The notes under the pieces were generated by a model. It had not been told where the DNA came from, searched no databases, and saw only the letters and a list, made by a program, of their open reading frames with translations. Both the position numbers and the translations under genes were made by a program. From positions 1-31,150 of IMG/VR virus record IMGVR_UViG_3300041809_003455: DNA of 31,150 bases. One strand, written 5' to 3'. This DNA comes from a virus. Below are positions 1-6,014 of this stretch, one piece after another (position 1 is the first letter of the stretch; every line of letters starts with the position of its first letter).

Positions 1-22
1 CTGGCGCCCCGCACGGGACATG

Positions 23-153
23 CCTATTTGCAGGTGCTTTTGGTGCCGGAGGCGGGGGTCGAACCCGCACGCCGCGTGAACGGCACCGGATTTTGAGTCC
101 GGCGCGTCTGCCAGTTCCGCCACTCCGGCTTTGCCCTATTTGCTGCGCTTTTG
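23..153. repeat. Imperfect direct repeat bracketing the tRNA gene
   Basis: CCTATTTGC-AGGT-GCTTTTG (23-42) lies just past the tRNA 3' end. CCTATTTGC-TGC-GCTTTTG (135-153) lies just past its 5' end, overlapping the integrase stop codon. The two copies match in all 16 bases outside a short spacer that differs by one base. They could be remnants of attachment sites or of an earlier insertion next to the tRNA. Function is inferred from position only. Confidence 0.45.
41..129 (-). tRNA. tRNA-Leu (anticodon CAA)
   Basis: Read on the minus strand, the sequence folds as a class II tRNA. The acceptor strands GCCGGAG (129-123) and CTCCGGC (51-45) pair, followed by discriminator A and an encoded CCA (43-41). 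The anticodon stem CCGGA/TCCGG closes a seven-base loop CTCAAAA, giving anticodon CAA at 95-93, which reads UUG. The T arm contains GGTTCGACCCC, and there is a long variable arm as expected for leucine. The 5' end faces the integrase gene, whose stop codon is only 6 bp away, so the tRNA has no room for its own promoter on that side. tRNA genes are common phage attachment sites, and this is the likely left junction. Confidence 0.95.
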
Positions 154-1497
154 TGTCCGACTGCTACTTAGGGCGACGACCTCAGTGCTAACCGAGTGCG
201 AATCTCGCTCGGCTTTCGCCATCGCCGCCTTGACGGCCTCGTCGTGAAGCGAGTGTACCTGCTCCAAGAGCGGCTCGGTGGCGTGCAGGTAGATTCTCGC
301 CGTGGTCATCGGATCGGCGTGGCCAGCAAGGCGCTGGGCTACCTTGAGCATCGACTCCCGCTGCTCGCCACCCCGATCGAAGATGCCCGTCGTGTAGCTG
401 TGGCGCAGGTCGTGGAAGGTGACCGCTGGCAGATTCTTGCGCCGGCAGAAGTCCGACCAGGCACTTGAGAGGTTGCGCGGCTTCATCGGTCGACCGTCCT
501 GCGTCGCCACCACGTAGCCTTGTGGGTTCCAGCGGGCTAAGGCCAAGCGCATCTCATCCTGAGCCGCCTTGTGCTCGCGGAGGATCTCGACGCCGCGAGT
601 AGGCAGAGGGAGCAGCCGCAGACCGGCGCGGCTCTTCGGCGGTTGGGTGTGGAGCACGCCGCCCTTCGTTTGCTCGAGAGCTTCGCACACATAGATACGA
701 CCGGACTCAAGGTCGACGTTCTCCCAGCGAAGTCCGCACACCTCCCCACGCCTCAGTCCTGCCCATGCGGCGAGCACGAGCGGAACGCGCACCTGCGTTC
801 CCTCTGAGAGGACCATCGCGCGAGCGACGTCGTCAGTGCTCCAGACCGAACGTTCAGCGCGATCCTGGGCAGGTGGATGCTTTACACGAAGCGCAGGGTT
901 GCGCTCGAGAAGCTCCTCGCGCACTGCCCAAGAGTACGCCGCCCGAATGGTGGCATGGACATGGTGCGCGGTCGTCAGGGAGAGGCCGCGATCAGCGAGG
1001 TCGGCATACAGCGCAGAGAGGTCGACCGGTCGCACATCTGCTGCCACGTTTGCACCGAGCGCAGGTGCAGCCAAACGCAGCTTCTCCTCATAGAACTCGA
1101 TTGTCGCCGGTCGCACGTCGAAGCGCAGGGCGGCGAGCCAGCGCCGACACATCTCGTTGACAGTGAGACGTGCTGGATCCGTGCAGTCGTGAGACTCGAG
1201 TTCGGCAATCCAGTCGTCCAACGCGCGCTCGGCCGCGCGCTTGCCCTTGGCTTCAACGATCTTCGTCGTGCGCGGGTAGGTCCGCCTGCCGCTGCGCACC
1301 ACGGGTGGGAGGTTAGCGACGAGGCGCCAGCGGTCACGTCCTGCCGGCTCCAAGTGGCCGGTCGGTCGGTCTTTCATGGCAGGCATCATATGCGCACGAT
1401 TCGGAGCAAGCCACCCTGGTGGCATCGGGGTCAGTTGCTGGTACGGCCGAAGCCCGACCTTGCCCGCCTCCCAGTGTGGCGACTGCGCGCTAGTCAT
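136..1497 (-). CDS. int: Tyrosine recombinase / phage integrase
   Basis: This is a site-specific recombinase of the lambda integrase family, which inserts and excises the element. In the 453-aa reading an N-terminal arm-binding region (about 41-100) is followed by a SAM-like core-binding domain (about 110-205) and a catalytic domain (about 215-415). The catalytic set is visible: R249 in AGLRRGE, K288 in the hairpin, H362 and R365 in FHDLRHSY, H393 in LAGHADP, and nucleophile Y403 in RIYLHAT. The first 40 residues look unlike coding sequence, and the real start may be a Met cluster ending at position 1377 (MKDRPTG); no clear ribosome binding site decides it. The 3' end abuts tRNA-Leu, the usual int-att arrangement. 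The upstream region to 1703 carries repeated dyads that may regulate it. Confidence 0.95.
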   Translation of the reverse strand: MTSAQSPHWEAGKVGLRPYQQLTPMPPGWLAPNRAHMMPAMKDRPTGHLEPAGRDRWRLVANLPPVVRSGRRTYPRTTKIVEAKGKRAAERALDDWIAELESHDCTDPARLTVNEMCRRWLAALRFDVRPATIEFYEEKLRLAAPALGANVAADVRPVDLSALYADLADRGLSLTTAHHVHATIRAAYSWAVREELLERNPALRVKHPPAQDRAERSVWSTDDVARAMVLSEGTQVRVPLVLAAWAGLRRGEVCGLRWENVDLESGRIYVCEALEQTKGGVLHTQPPKSRAGLRLLPLPTRGVEILREHKAAQDEMRLALARWNPQGYVVATQDGRPMKPRNLSSAWSDFCRRKNLPAVTFHDLRHSYTTGIFDRGGEQRESMLKVAQRLAGHADPMTTARIYLHATEPLLEQVHSLHDEAVKAAMAKAERDSHSVSTEVVALSSSRTQKRSK

Positions 1498-1561
1498 TTC
1501 GTGACGCTGTTCAGCCAGCGCCTGCGGGCTAGCAGAAGCTACAGAGGCCAGCCTATTGTCT

Positions 1562-1586
1562 AGGTGTCGTTAAACGATGGTTAACG
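1562..1586. repeat. Inverted repeat CGTTAA-7-TTAACG with AGGTGTCGTTAA box
   Basis: CGTTAA at 1568-1573 and TTAACG at 1581-1586 form a perfect 6-bp dyad with a 7-base gap. The word AGGTGTCGTTAA (1562-1573) recurs as its exact reverse complement at 3301-3312 and in degenerate form near 15067-15078. It is probably a protein-binding site, either an integrase arm site or an operator. Confidence 0.45.
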
Positions 1587-1630
1587 GAAGTCCGAGCCGC
1601 CTTGGCGCGGCGCCGGGAGCCGGGCTGTAT

Positions 1631-1651
1631 CTACGACTGCCAGAGTCGTAG
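1631..1651. promoter_or_regulatory. Perfect 8-bp dyad CTACGACT-5-AGTCGTAG
   Basis: CTACGACT (1631-1638), spacer GCCAG, then AGTCGTAG (1644-1651). It sits between the divergent integrase and the 1704 gene, with no T-run after it. An operator or attachment accessory site is more likely than a terminator. Confidence 0.45.
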
Positions 1652-1703
1652 TCTGGCGCTGTTCAGATAGCGCCCGACAGCAGTGCCCAAGGGGTGGCTA
1701 GTC

Positions 1704-2276
1704 ATGCGCGGCATCGTCAAGGTGGTCATCGGCGGCCTCATCGTGCTGGCGATCATCGTCATCGCAGCCGTGGCCATCAACCTGTTCGTCAGCAGCGGAG
1801 GTCACACGACCTCCGCGACAAGCGACCTCAGGACCTACACCAACAGCCAATACCGCTTCGCCGTCAGCTACGACGCCGACCGAGTCACCGAGGACACGAC
1901 CGAACTCCCGACGCAGGGTCCGACGCCTGACTTCGTCACCCTCTTGCACTTCACGGGCGGTTACGGCGGAGTCTGGTTGATCTACGGTCTGACGCAGCGC
2001 AAGGTGGACGCCGCGTACCTGCGCGGCCTGCTCAGGCGGAGCGTGAGGTCCTACGCTGGCTACGTTCGCCTCGGCCGGATCGATCCCGCCGTCCTTGGCA
2101 GCCTACCGGGGTTCGAGACGGGCGGCACGATCGGCAAGGACTTCGAGTACCTCACCTTCGCGGTCGGCCGGGGGCACAACGCCTACGTCATCTCGGCGCA
2201 GACCTACCCTGCCCAGTGGCGCGCGCGACAGGCGACCATCTTCCAGATCTTGCGCTCGTTCCACTTCACGGGATAG
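1704..2276 (+). CDS. Single-pass membrane-anchored extracytoplasmic protein
   Basis: Function unknown. The ATG at 1704 is preferred over the upstream GTG at 1683 because AAGGGGTGG (1689-1697) lies 6 bases before it; this gives 190 aa. Residues 4-31 form a strongly hydrophobic anchor (VVIGGLIVLAIIVIAAVAI), so the rest should lie outside the membrane. The external part contains YTNSQYRFAVSYDA, a pattern shared with the next gene (YTNAAFHFAISYDA), so the two are paralogous in this domain. It resembles small actinobacterial surface or lipoprotein domains with a FxFSYP-like opening. It stops 12 bp before the next gene and probably forms a two-gene operon with it. It is read away from the integrase and looks like bacterial cargo rather than a phage structural gene. 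Confidence 0.75.
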   Translation: MRGIVKVVIGGLIVLAIIVIAAVAINLFVSSGGHTTSATSDLRTYTNSQYRFAVSYDADRVTEDTTELPTQGPTPDFVTLLHFTGGYGGVWLIYGLTQRKVDAAYLRGLLRRSVRSYAGYVRLGRIDPAVLGSLPGFETGGTIGKDFEYLTFAVGRGHNAYVISAQTYPAQWRARQATIFQILRSFHFTG

Positions 2277-2288
2277 GCGGCCGTAGAG

Positions 2289-3248
2289 ATGAAGCCCGCC
2301 CTCGCCATCCTCGCCGCCGTGCTGCTGCTGGCCGGCTGCGGCCACACAAGCAAGCCGAGCGACCCCTTCGTCGGCACCTGGGTGCCCGCCTCTGCATCCG
2401 ACAACTGGGTCGTCATCAGCAGACACGGCGACGACTACCTGCTGATCGCGTACAAGCCGGCGGCGGGTACCATGCGCGGCATCTTCGTGCGGCATGACAA
2501 TCAGCTGATCGACTGCACAGTGCCGCCCGGCGAGACCGTCAAGCCGCGCGCGCAACTAACCACGGGTTCGAGCCGGCTGTACTTCGCACCGTTCGGAGTC
2601 AACGAGATGTTGACGAGAGTGTCCGACAGTACGACCGTGCCCACGCCGCCGCCGACCGCCGTCTCGCGTGCCGGGAGTTCGACCACGACCTACACCAACG
2701 CCGCCTTCCACTTCGCGATCAGCTACGACGCCAGGAAGCTCGCCGCCCACATCAACCAGAGCATCCCCTCGCCGGAGCAGTGGCTCTTCCCGGGGGCCGG
2801 TCACGTCAGCGGCCCGACGCAGGTGCTCGACATCATCATGAAGTCCCCGGCCAGCCTGCCGGTGGCAGACCGTGGTGCGGTCGAGCTGACGGCGGTCGGT
2901 CCGGTTCGACGGCTCCATGCGCCAACACTCGCCGCCTTCTCGCACGAGTCCTACCTGCGCAGCTTGGAGAAGGAAGGCCAGATCACAGGTCGCCCGCAGG
3001 CCGTGAAGCTCAACGGCCGGCCCGCGTTCCTGTACTCCATGGTGATCACGCCAGGTGACTTCGAGGTCAAGGGTGCCAGCCTCTCGCCCGCTCCCGGCCC
3101 CAGCTACGAGTCGGTCACCAACGCGAACTACGTCGTCTACCACGGTGGCTTCGTCTACGTGATAACCCTGGAGGCTCCGACCCCGAGTTGGCCATCGGTT
3201 GAACCCACGCTGAACCGCGTGGCCCAGACGTTCACCGTCACGCCCTAG
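2289..3248 (+). CDS. Putative lipoprotein with the same extracytoplasmic domain
   Basis: 319 aa, function unknown. The N-terminus MKPALAILAAVLLLAGC is a signal peptide ending in a lipobox (LAGC), so Cys-17 should be lipidated and the protein exported and membrane-tethered. Residues about 28-105 (FVGTWVPASASDNWVVI onward) look like a small beta domain. After a Thr/Pro/Ser-rich linker, residues from about 135 carry YTNAAFHFAISYDA and the domain shared with the upstream gene. The spacing of 12 bp suggests co-transcription. The pair is bracketed by a perfect 12-bp inverted repeat (1562-1573 and 3301-3312), compatible with arrival as one cassette. Confidence 0.8.
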   Translation: MKPALAILAAVLLLAGCGHTSKPSDPFVGTWVPASASDNWVVISRHGDDYLLIAYKPAAGTMRGIFVRHDNQLIDCTVPPGETVKPRAQLTTGSSRLYFAPFGVNEMLTRVSDSTTVPTPPPTAVSRAGSSTTTYTNAAFHFAISYDARKLAAHINQSIPSPEQWLFPGAGHVSGPTQVLDIIMKSPASLPVADRGAVELTAVGPVRRLHAPTLAAFSHESYLRSLEKEGQITGRPQAVKLNGRPAFLYSMVITPGDFEVKGASLSPAPGPSYESVTNANYVVYHGGFVYVITLEAPTPSWPSVEPTLNRVAQTFTVTP

Positions 3249-3250
3249 CC

Positions 3251-3292
3251 GATGAAGCCTGCCTTCCTCGCGCCGTCGGCTGGGTGCCGATA
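3251..3292 (+). pseudogene. Possible remnant of a lipoprotein gene start
   Basis: ATGAAGCCTGCCTTC at 3251 resembles the start of the preceding gene, ATGAAGCCCGCCCTC at 2289. It continues as MKPAFLAPSAGC-R-stop, a truncated signal-peptide-like string. It may be the leftover 5' end of a third paralogue. The similarity is short and could be chance. Confidence 0.25.
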
Positions 3293-3300
3293 ACGTGCGA

Positions 3301-3319
3301 TTAACGACACCTCGATCGG
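3301..3319. repeat. Intergenic motif TTAACGACACCTCGATCGG
   Basis: This 19-bp string recurs at 15067-15085 with 17 of 19 identities. Its first 12 bases are the exact reverse complement of 1562-1573. All three copies lie in intergenic DNA at the edges of non-phage-like genes. It is a candidate operator or cassette end. Confidence 0.5.
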
Positions 3320-3401
3320 CATCACCGGGTAGGGAGATGAATCAGCAGCACTCCCCCTGCTCGACTCTGCCCGCCTTACGGAAACTTCGTGTTCCCCATG
3401 G

Positions 3402-3413
3402 TAGGGTGCGCCC
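3402..3413 (+). promoter_or_regulatory. Candidate leaderless promoter -10 (TAGGGT)
   Basis: TAGGGT (3402-3407, fitting TANNNT) is followed by exactly six bases and then the ATG at 3414. This is the spacing of actinobacterial leaderless promoters. No ribosome binding site precedes the ATG. A GGAAACTT string at 3380-3387 lies near the -35 position. Confidence 0.45.
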
Positions 3414-4184
3414 ATGACCCTAGTGGCGACGACACGAGACCGTTCGCGGACGGCGGAGGCTGCACGTCGCACCAGGCCGACGGTTGTCGCCTTCGCGCTC
3501 CTGTGTCTCGTGCTTGCCTTGGTGGCTTGCGCCTCGTGGGAAGCTCACGCGGCCCTCAGCCTGCGGACGCCGGACATCTGGGGGCTAACAGCACTGGCTT
3601 GGATGCTGCTCGACCTGGTATTGGCGTTGCTCCTGACCGCGCTCGTCTGCGGCGCGCGGCCCGTGCTTGCGGTGGTTGCGTTCGCACTGATCGCGGTCAC
3701 TGCGCTCGTGCTGCTGGCCACCAGTCCCGCAGGTCGCCTGACGGGGGCGTTCAGCCTGCTCGCGCTTTTCGTGGCGGGCCTGGTTGCGCTCGGCGTCATG
3801 GGGAGTCGCCCAGCCCGCGGGCGGCGAGCAGTCCGGGATTCGATGCACCGCGGAGTGTTTCTTGGCTGTATCGCAGCCCTTGTCGCCGTTCCAGCCATGG
3901 CGACCTCGATCGTTGCACACGACTTCTATGAGGCAGCCAGCCGCACGTACGGCACCTCGCCCGATGGGCGCTGGACGTTGGTCTATATAAGACGCGGCGC
4001 TGGCGCCTACTTCCCTTCAGCGGCCGTGGTGCGAGAGTTCTCCGCAGTCGTTCAGGAGACGAGAGTCTTGTCGGTGACTGGCACCCCTGCACCCTCGGCG
4101 CGCTGGCTCAACAGCCGCACCGTCGAGGCTGATGGCGTGCGCCAGGATGTCGATACGCACCTGGACCTCACACCGCCCGCCTGA
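3414..4184 (+). CDS. Multi-pass membrane protein of unknown function
   Basis: 256 aa. Five hydrophobic segments are visible: about residues 24-45 (VVAFALLCLVLALVACA), 58-80, 83-105, 110-130 and 146-165. A hydrophilic C-terminal domain of about 85 aa follows, containing the TYGTSPDGRWTLVYIRRG region, which is probably extracytoplasmic given the odd number of segments. The DGRWTLVY piece resembles a beta-propeller or PD40-like strand, but there is only one, so no family is assigned. The start is the ATG six bases after a TAGGGT box, consistent with leaderless transcription. A hairpin at 4224-4240 lies downstream. It belongs with the envelope-type cargo between the integrase and the late operon. 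Confidence 0.7.
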   Translation: MTLVATTRDRSRTAEAARRTRPTVVAFALLCLVLALVACASWEAHAALSLRTPDIWGLTALAWMLLDLVLALLLTALVCGARPVLAVVAFALIAVTALVLLATSPAGRLTGAFSLLALFVAGLVALGVMGSRPARGRRAVRDSMHRGVFLGCIAALVAVPAMATSIVAHDFYEAASRTYGTSPDGRWTLVYIRRGAGAYFPSAAVVREFSAVVQETRVLSVTGTPAPSARWLNSRTVEADGVRQDVDTHLDLTPPA

Positions 4185-4223
4185 AAGTCGAGCGACGGAG
4201 GGTCCGGTGTCTGCGCTGTCCTT

Positions 4224-4240
4224 TCGAGCGTCCCGCTCGA
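4224..4240 (+). terminator. Hairpin after the membrane protein gene
   Basis: TCGAGCG (4224-4230), TCC loop, CGCTCGA (4234-4240): a perfect 7-bp stem about 40 bp after the stop codon. No T-tract follows, as is common in high-GC hosts. Confidence 0.45.
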
Positions 4241-4304
4241 GGGGGTAGGCGGGCCAGAAAGGGAATCCGCCGCACGCCGACCCTGCCCGCCCGGCGCCCG
4301 TGTG

Positions 4305-4324
4305 AAATCCCGAATCTGGGATTT
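4305..4324. terminator. AT-rich hairpin AAATCCC-6-GGGATTT
   Basis: AAATCCC (4305-4311) and GGGATTT (4318-4324) form a perfect 7-bp stem, flanked by T on the plus side and A in the stem. Its composition stands out from the surrounding DNA. It lies about 85 bp past the stop of the reverse-strand propeller gene and could terminate it, or act in both directions. Confidence 0.5.
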
Positions 4325-4349
4325 TCCGGTCTACGGGTTTCGGCGGCAC

Positions 4350-4375
4350 GGCGTGACGGGTTTCCCATGACGCAG
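4350..4375 (+). promoter_or_regulatory. 26-nt motif, copy 1, degenerate
   Basis: GGCGTGACGG-GTTT-CCCATGACGCAG. The left half equals the copy at 5638; the right half has drifted and no gene starts just after it. It is the left member of the 17-bp repeat pair around the propeller gene. Confidence 0.35.
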
Positions 4376-4408
4376 ACATCGCGGAGTCTCGCTGATGGAC
4401 CCCGACGC

Positions 4409-5527
4409 CTAGTGCAGCGGCCTCGAGACGGTGATGGCCAAGAGCAGACCCATCGACGGCCGCGCCGACTGCGTGGTCCACGTGGCTCCACCGTTGCTCG
4501 TCGCTAACACAACGACCGCATGTCCGCGCATGCCAATCGCCCACACGTGCCGCGAATCGGTGCAGCTCACGGCCGCGAGAACGACACGCGGGCCAGCGCC
4601 CGCACGAAGACTCCACTGAGCCTTCCAGGTCTTGCCCCCGTCCGCAGTTGCGACGATCACGGCGCGACTGGCGTCCATCGCACCGCCGACCGCCCAGGCG
4701 TGCGTGGCGTCGCTGCAAGTGACGCCTTGCAGGCAGGCGACCTCAGGCAGATGAAGCATCGTCCAGCTGGCGCCGCCGTCTGTGGTGCGCAAGATCTCGG
4801 CGCCGGCTCCGGCCACGGTCTCGTCGCCCACCGCCCAGCCGCAGCGGGCGTCGGCGAAAGCCACACCGCGCAAGTTGGCATTGGGCTCGCTGTACTGCAC
4901 TTTCCAGTGGACACCGCCGTCGCTGCTGGCGATGATCGCTCCCGGGATTGTCGTCCCTGACGCGGGGTCATGCGGTGAGCCCACCGCCCAGACATGGCGT
5001 GCGTCGCTGCAGGCGATGGCCATGAGGCTGCCCAGCTGCTTGACCAACGGTGAGGAGATCCAGGTGCGACCCCCGTTGGAAGTCCTAAGGACAAAGACGC
5101 CGCCGGGCGCCGTGCCCGCGGCGAACACGTGGCGGGCGTCGCTGCAGGCGACGCCGGCGAGTTCGCGGTTGTTCGTGTTGCGCCGTTGGAGAGCCCAGTG
5201 GGCGCCGCCGTCGCTCGTGGCGAGGATCTCGCCGCCGTCAGTCGCGAACCAGACGTGGCGCGCGTCGCTCGCGGCAATGCCCCACGAGAGGCCGTCGAGA
5301 GTGCGCTGGACCCGCCACGTGGCGCCGCCGTCGGCGCTCGTGAAGACGCGCGTGCCCGAAGCCCAAAGGCGATAGCCGGCAAGCGGCTGCGGAGACGCCC
5401 TAAGTGTCGGGGTGGGTGAGGTTTGAGAGGTGGTCGCAGACTGGCCGCAACCTGTGACGAGCCCAAGGGTGACGAGCAACAGCGATGCGGCCAGCGGCAA
5501 CGCCGCATGAGAACGCCGGAACCGCAC
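4409..5527 (-). CDS. YCF48/BNR-type beta-propeller lipoprotein
   Basis: Exported protein with repeated propeller blades; substrate unknown. The start is taken as the GTG at 5527 because GAAGG lies just upstream; an ATG at 5575 would add 16 residues unlike a signal peptide. The N-terminus RFRRSHAALPLAASLLLVTLG ends in the lipobox VTGC, implying a lipid anchor. About six blades follow, each with a core such as ATSDGGAHW, RTSNGGRTW, ASSDGGVHW, RTTDGGASW, ATADGGKTW or ATSNGGATW, and linkers of SDARHVWAVG type. Proteins of this kind are abundant in soil actinobacteria and are often annotated as sialidase-like or photosystem-assembly-like without a proven role. The gene runs against the phage operon and is bracketed by 17-bp direct repeats, so it appears to be inserted cargo. 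A hairpin at 4305-4324 may terminate it. Confidence 0.85.
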   Translation of the reverse strand: MRFRRSHAALPLAASLLLVTLGLVTGCGQSATTSQTSPTPTLRASPQPLAGYRLWASGTRVFTSADGGATWRVQRTLDGLSWGIAASDARHVWFATDGGEILATSDGGAHWALQRRNTNNRELAGVACSDARHVFAAGTAPGGVFVLRTSNGGRTWISSPLVKQLGSLMAIACSDARHVWAVGSPHDPASGTTIPGAIIASSDGGVHWKVQYSEPNANLRGVAFADARCGWAVGDETVAGAGAEILRTTDGGASWTMLHLPEVACLQGVTCSDATHAWAVGGAMDASRAVIVATADGGKTWKAQWSLRAGAGPRVVLAAVSCTDSRHVWAIGMRGHAVVVLATSNGGATWTTQSARPSMGLLLAITVSRPLH

Positions 5528-5637
5528 ACTACCTTCTTTCTTCTGGTAAGCGGTCTGTGTGGCCGCTCCGACCACTCCCGCCCCACCGAAGGCTTCATCG
5601 GCACGCCGTCACGCGGCAATTAGTCAGCGCGACAGAC

Positions 5638-5663
5638 GGCGTGACGGGTTTCTCATCATGGGG
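5638..5663 (+). promoter_or_regulatory. 26-nt motif, copy 2, at the start of the late operon
   Basis: GGCGTGACGG-GTTT-CTCATCATGGGG. The CATCAT part is followed by seven bases and then the ATG at 5667, which would suit a -10 element of a leaderless promoter. It is shared without gaps with sites at 4350, 9061, 10622 and 15124. The promoter role is inferred. Confidence 0.45.
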
Positions 5664-5666
5664 TGC

Positions 5667-6014
5667 ATGGACGCCTGTGCCTACTGCAAGGGACCGCTCC
5701 CGCCGAAGGGCTCGCGCGGGCCGGCTCCTGACTACTGCTCGCAGTCCTGCCGGCAGGCCGCATACCGCGCGCGCCGCCGGCGATCGGCGCGGCTCGAGTC
5801 GGCCGGCTTGCCCCAGCCGGCGCAAACGATTCCTCGGCTTACGCCTGCGGACGCCGACTCCCAGGTCGCGCGGGCCATCCTCGAGGCGCGCTCGGTCGCC
5901 GGCGCCTTCGTCCGTCTGGGACGCGAGGCGCGCGTCGAGCTCGCCTGGCGCTGCGGCAAGACCGGCGAGGCGATGCTCGACGCCATGGACCGCTACTTCC
6001 CCGAGGTGCGCTGA
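5667..6014 (+). CDS. Small zinc-finger-like protein at the head of the late operon
   Basis: 115 aa. MDACAYCKGPLPPKG followed by YCSQSCRQAAYRARRR gives two CxxC-type pairs, a compact zinc-binding fold seen in many actinobacterial and actinophage proteins with the ending CRQAAYR. Such proteins are presumed to bind nucleic acid. The rest is basic, then helical, with no recognised domain. The ATG at 5658 lies inside the promoter-like motif; 5667 is chosen because it fits the leaderless spacing, but the difference is only three residues. Its stop overlaps the ATG of the methyltransferase gene, so the two are co-translated. It carries one copy of GCGCAAACGATT (5820-5831). Confidence 0.75.
   Translation: MDACAYCKGPLPPKGSRGPAPDYCSQSCRQAAYRARRRRSARLESAGLPQPAQTIPRLTPADADSQVARAILEARSVAGAFVRLGREARVELAWRCGKTGEAMLDAMDRYFPEVR

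Larger units (their letters stand above)
1505..1674. promoter_or_regulatory. Paired dyad repeat between integrase and cargo gene
   Basis: The 18-bp element CGCTGTTCAG-NN-AGCGCC occurs at 1505-1522 (CC in the middle) and 1657-1674 (AT in the middle), same orientation, 16 of 18 bases identical. Each copy contains the dyad CGCT...AGCG. One copy is 8 bp upstream of the integrase ATG and the other 29 bp upstream of the next plus-strand gene. This is the arrangement expected of operators or recombinase accessory sites serving a divergent gene pair. The role is inferred. Confidence 0.5.
4348..5652. repeat. 17-bp direct repeats bracketing the propeller gene
   Basis: ACGGCGTGACGGGTTTC occurs at 4348-4364 and again at 5636-5652, same orientation, 1288 bp apart. 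After one mismatch both copies continue with CAT. Between them lies one complete reverse-strand gene. The right copy is part of the 26-nt motif found upstream of phage genes. This looks like an inserted cassette with a duplicated boundary. Confidence 0.6.
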
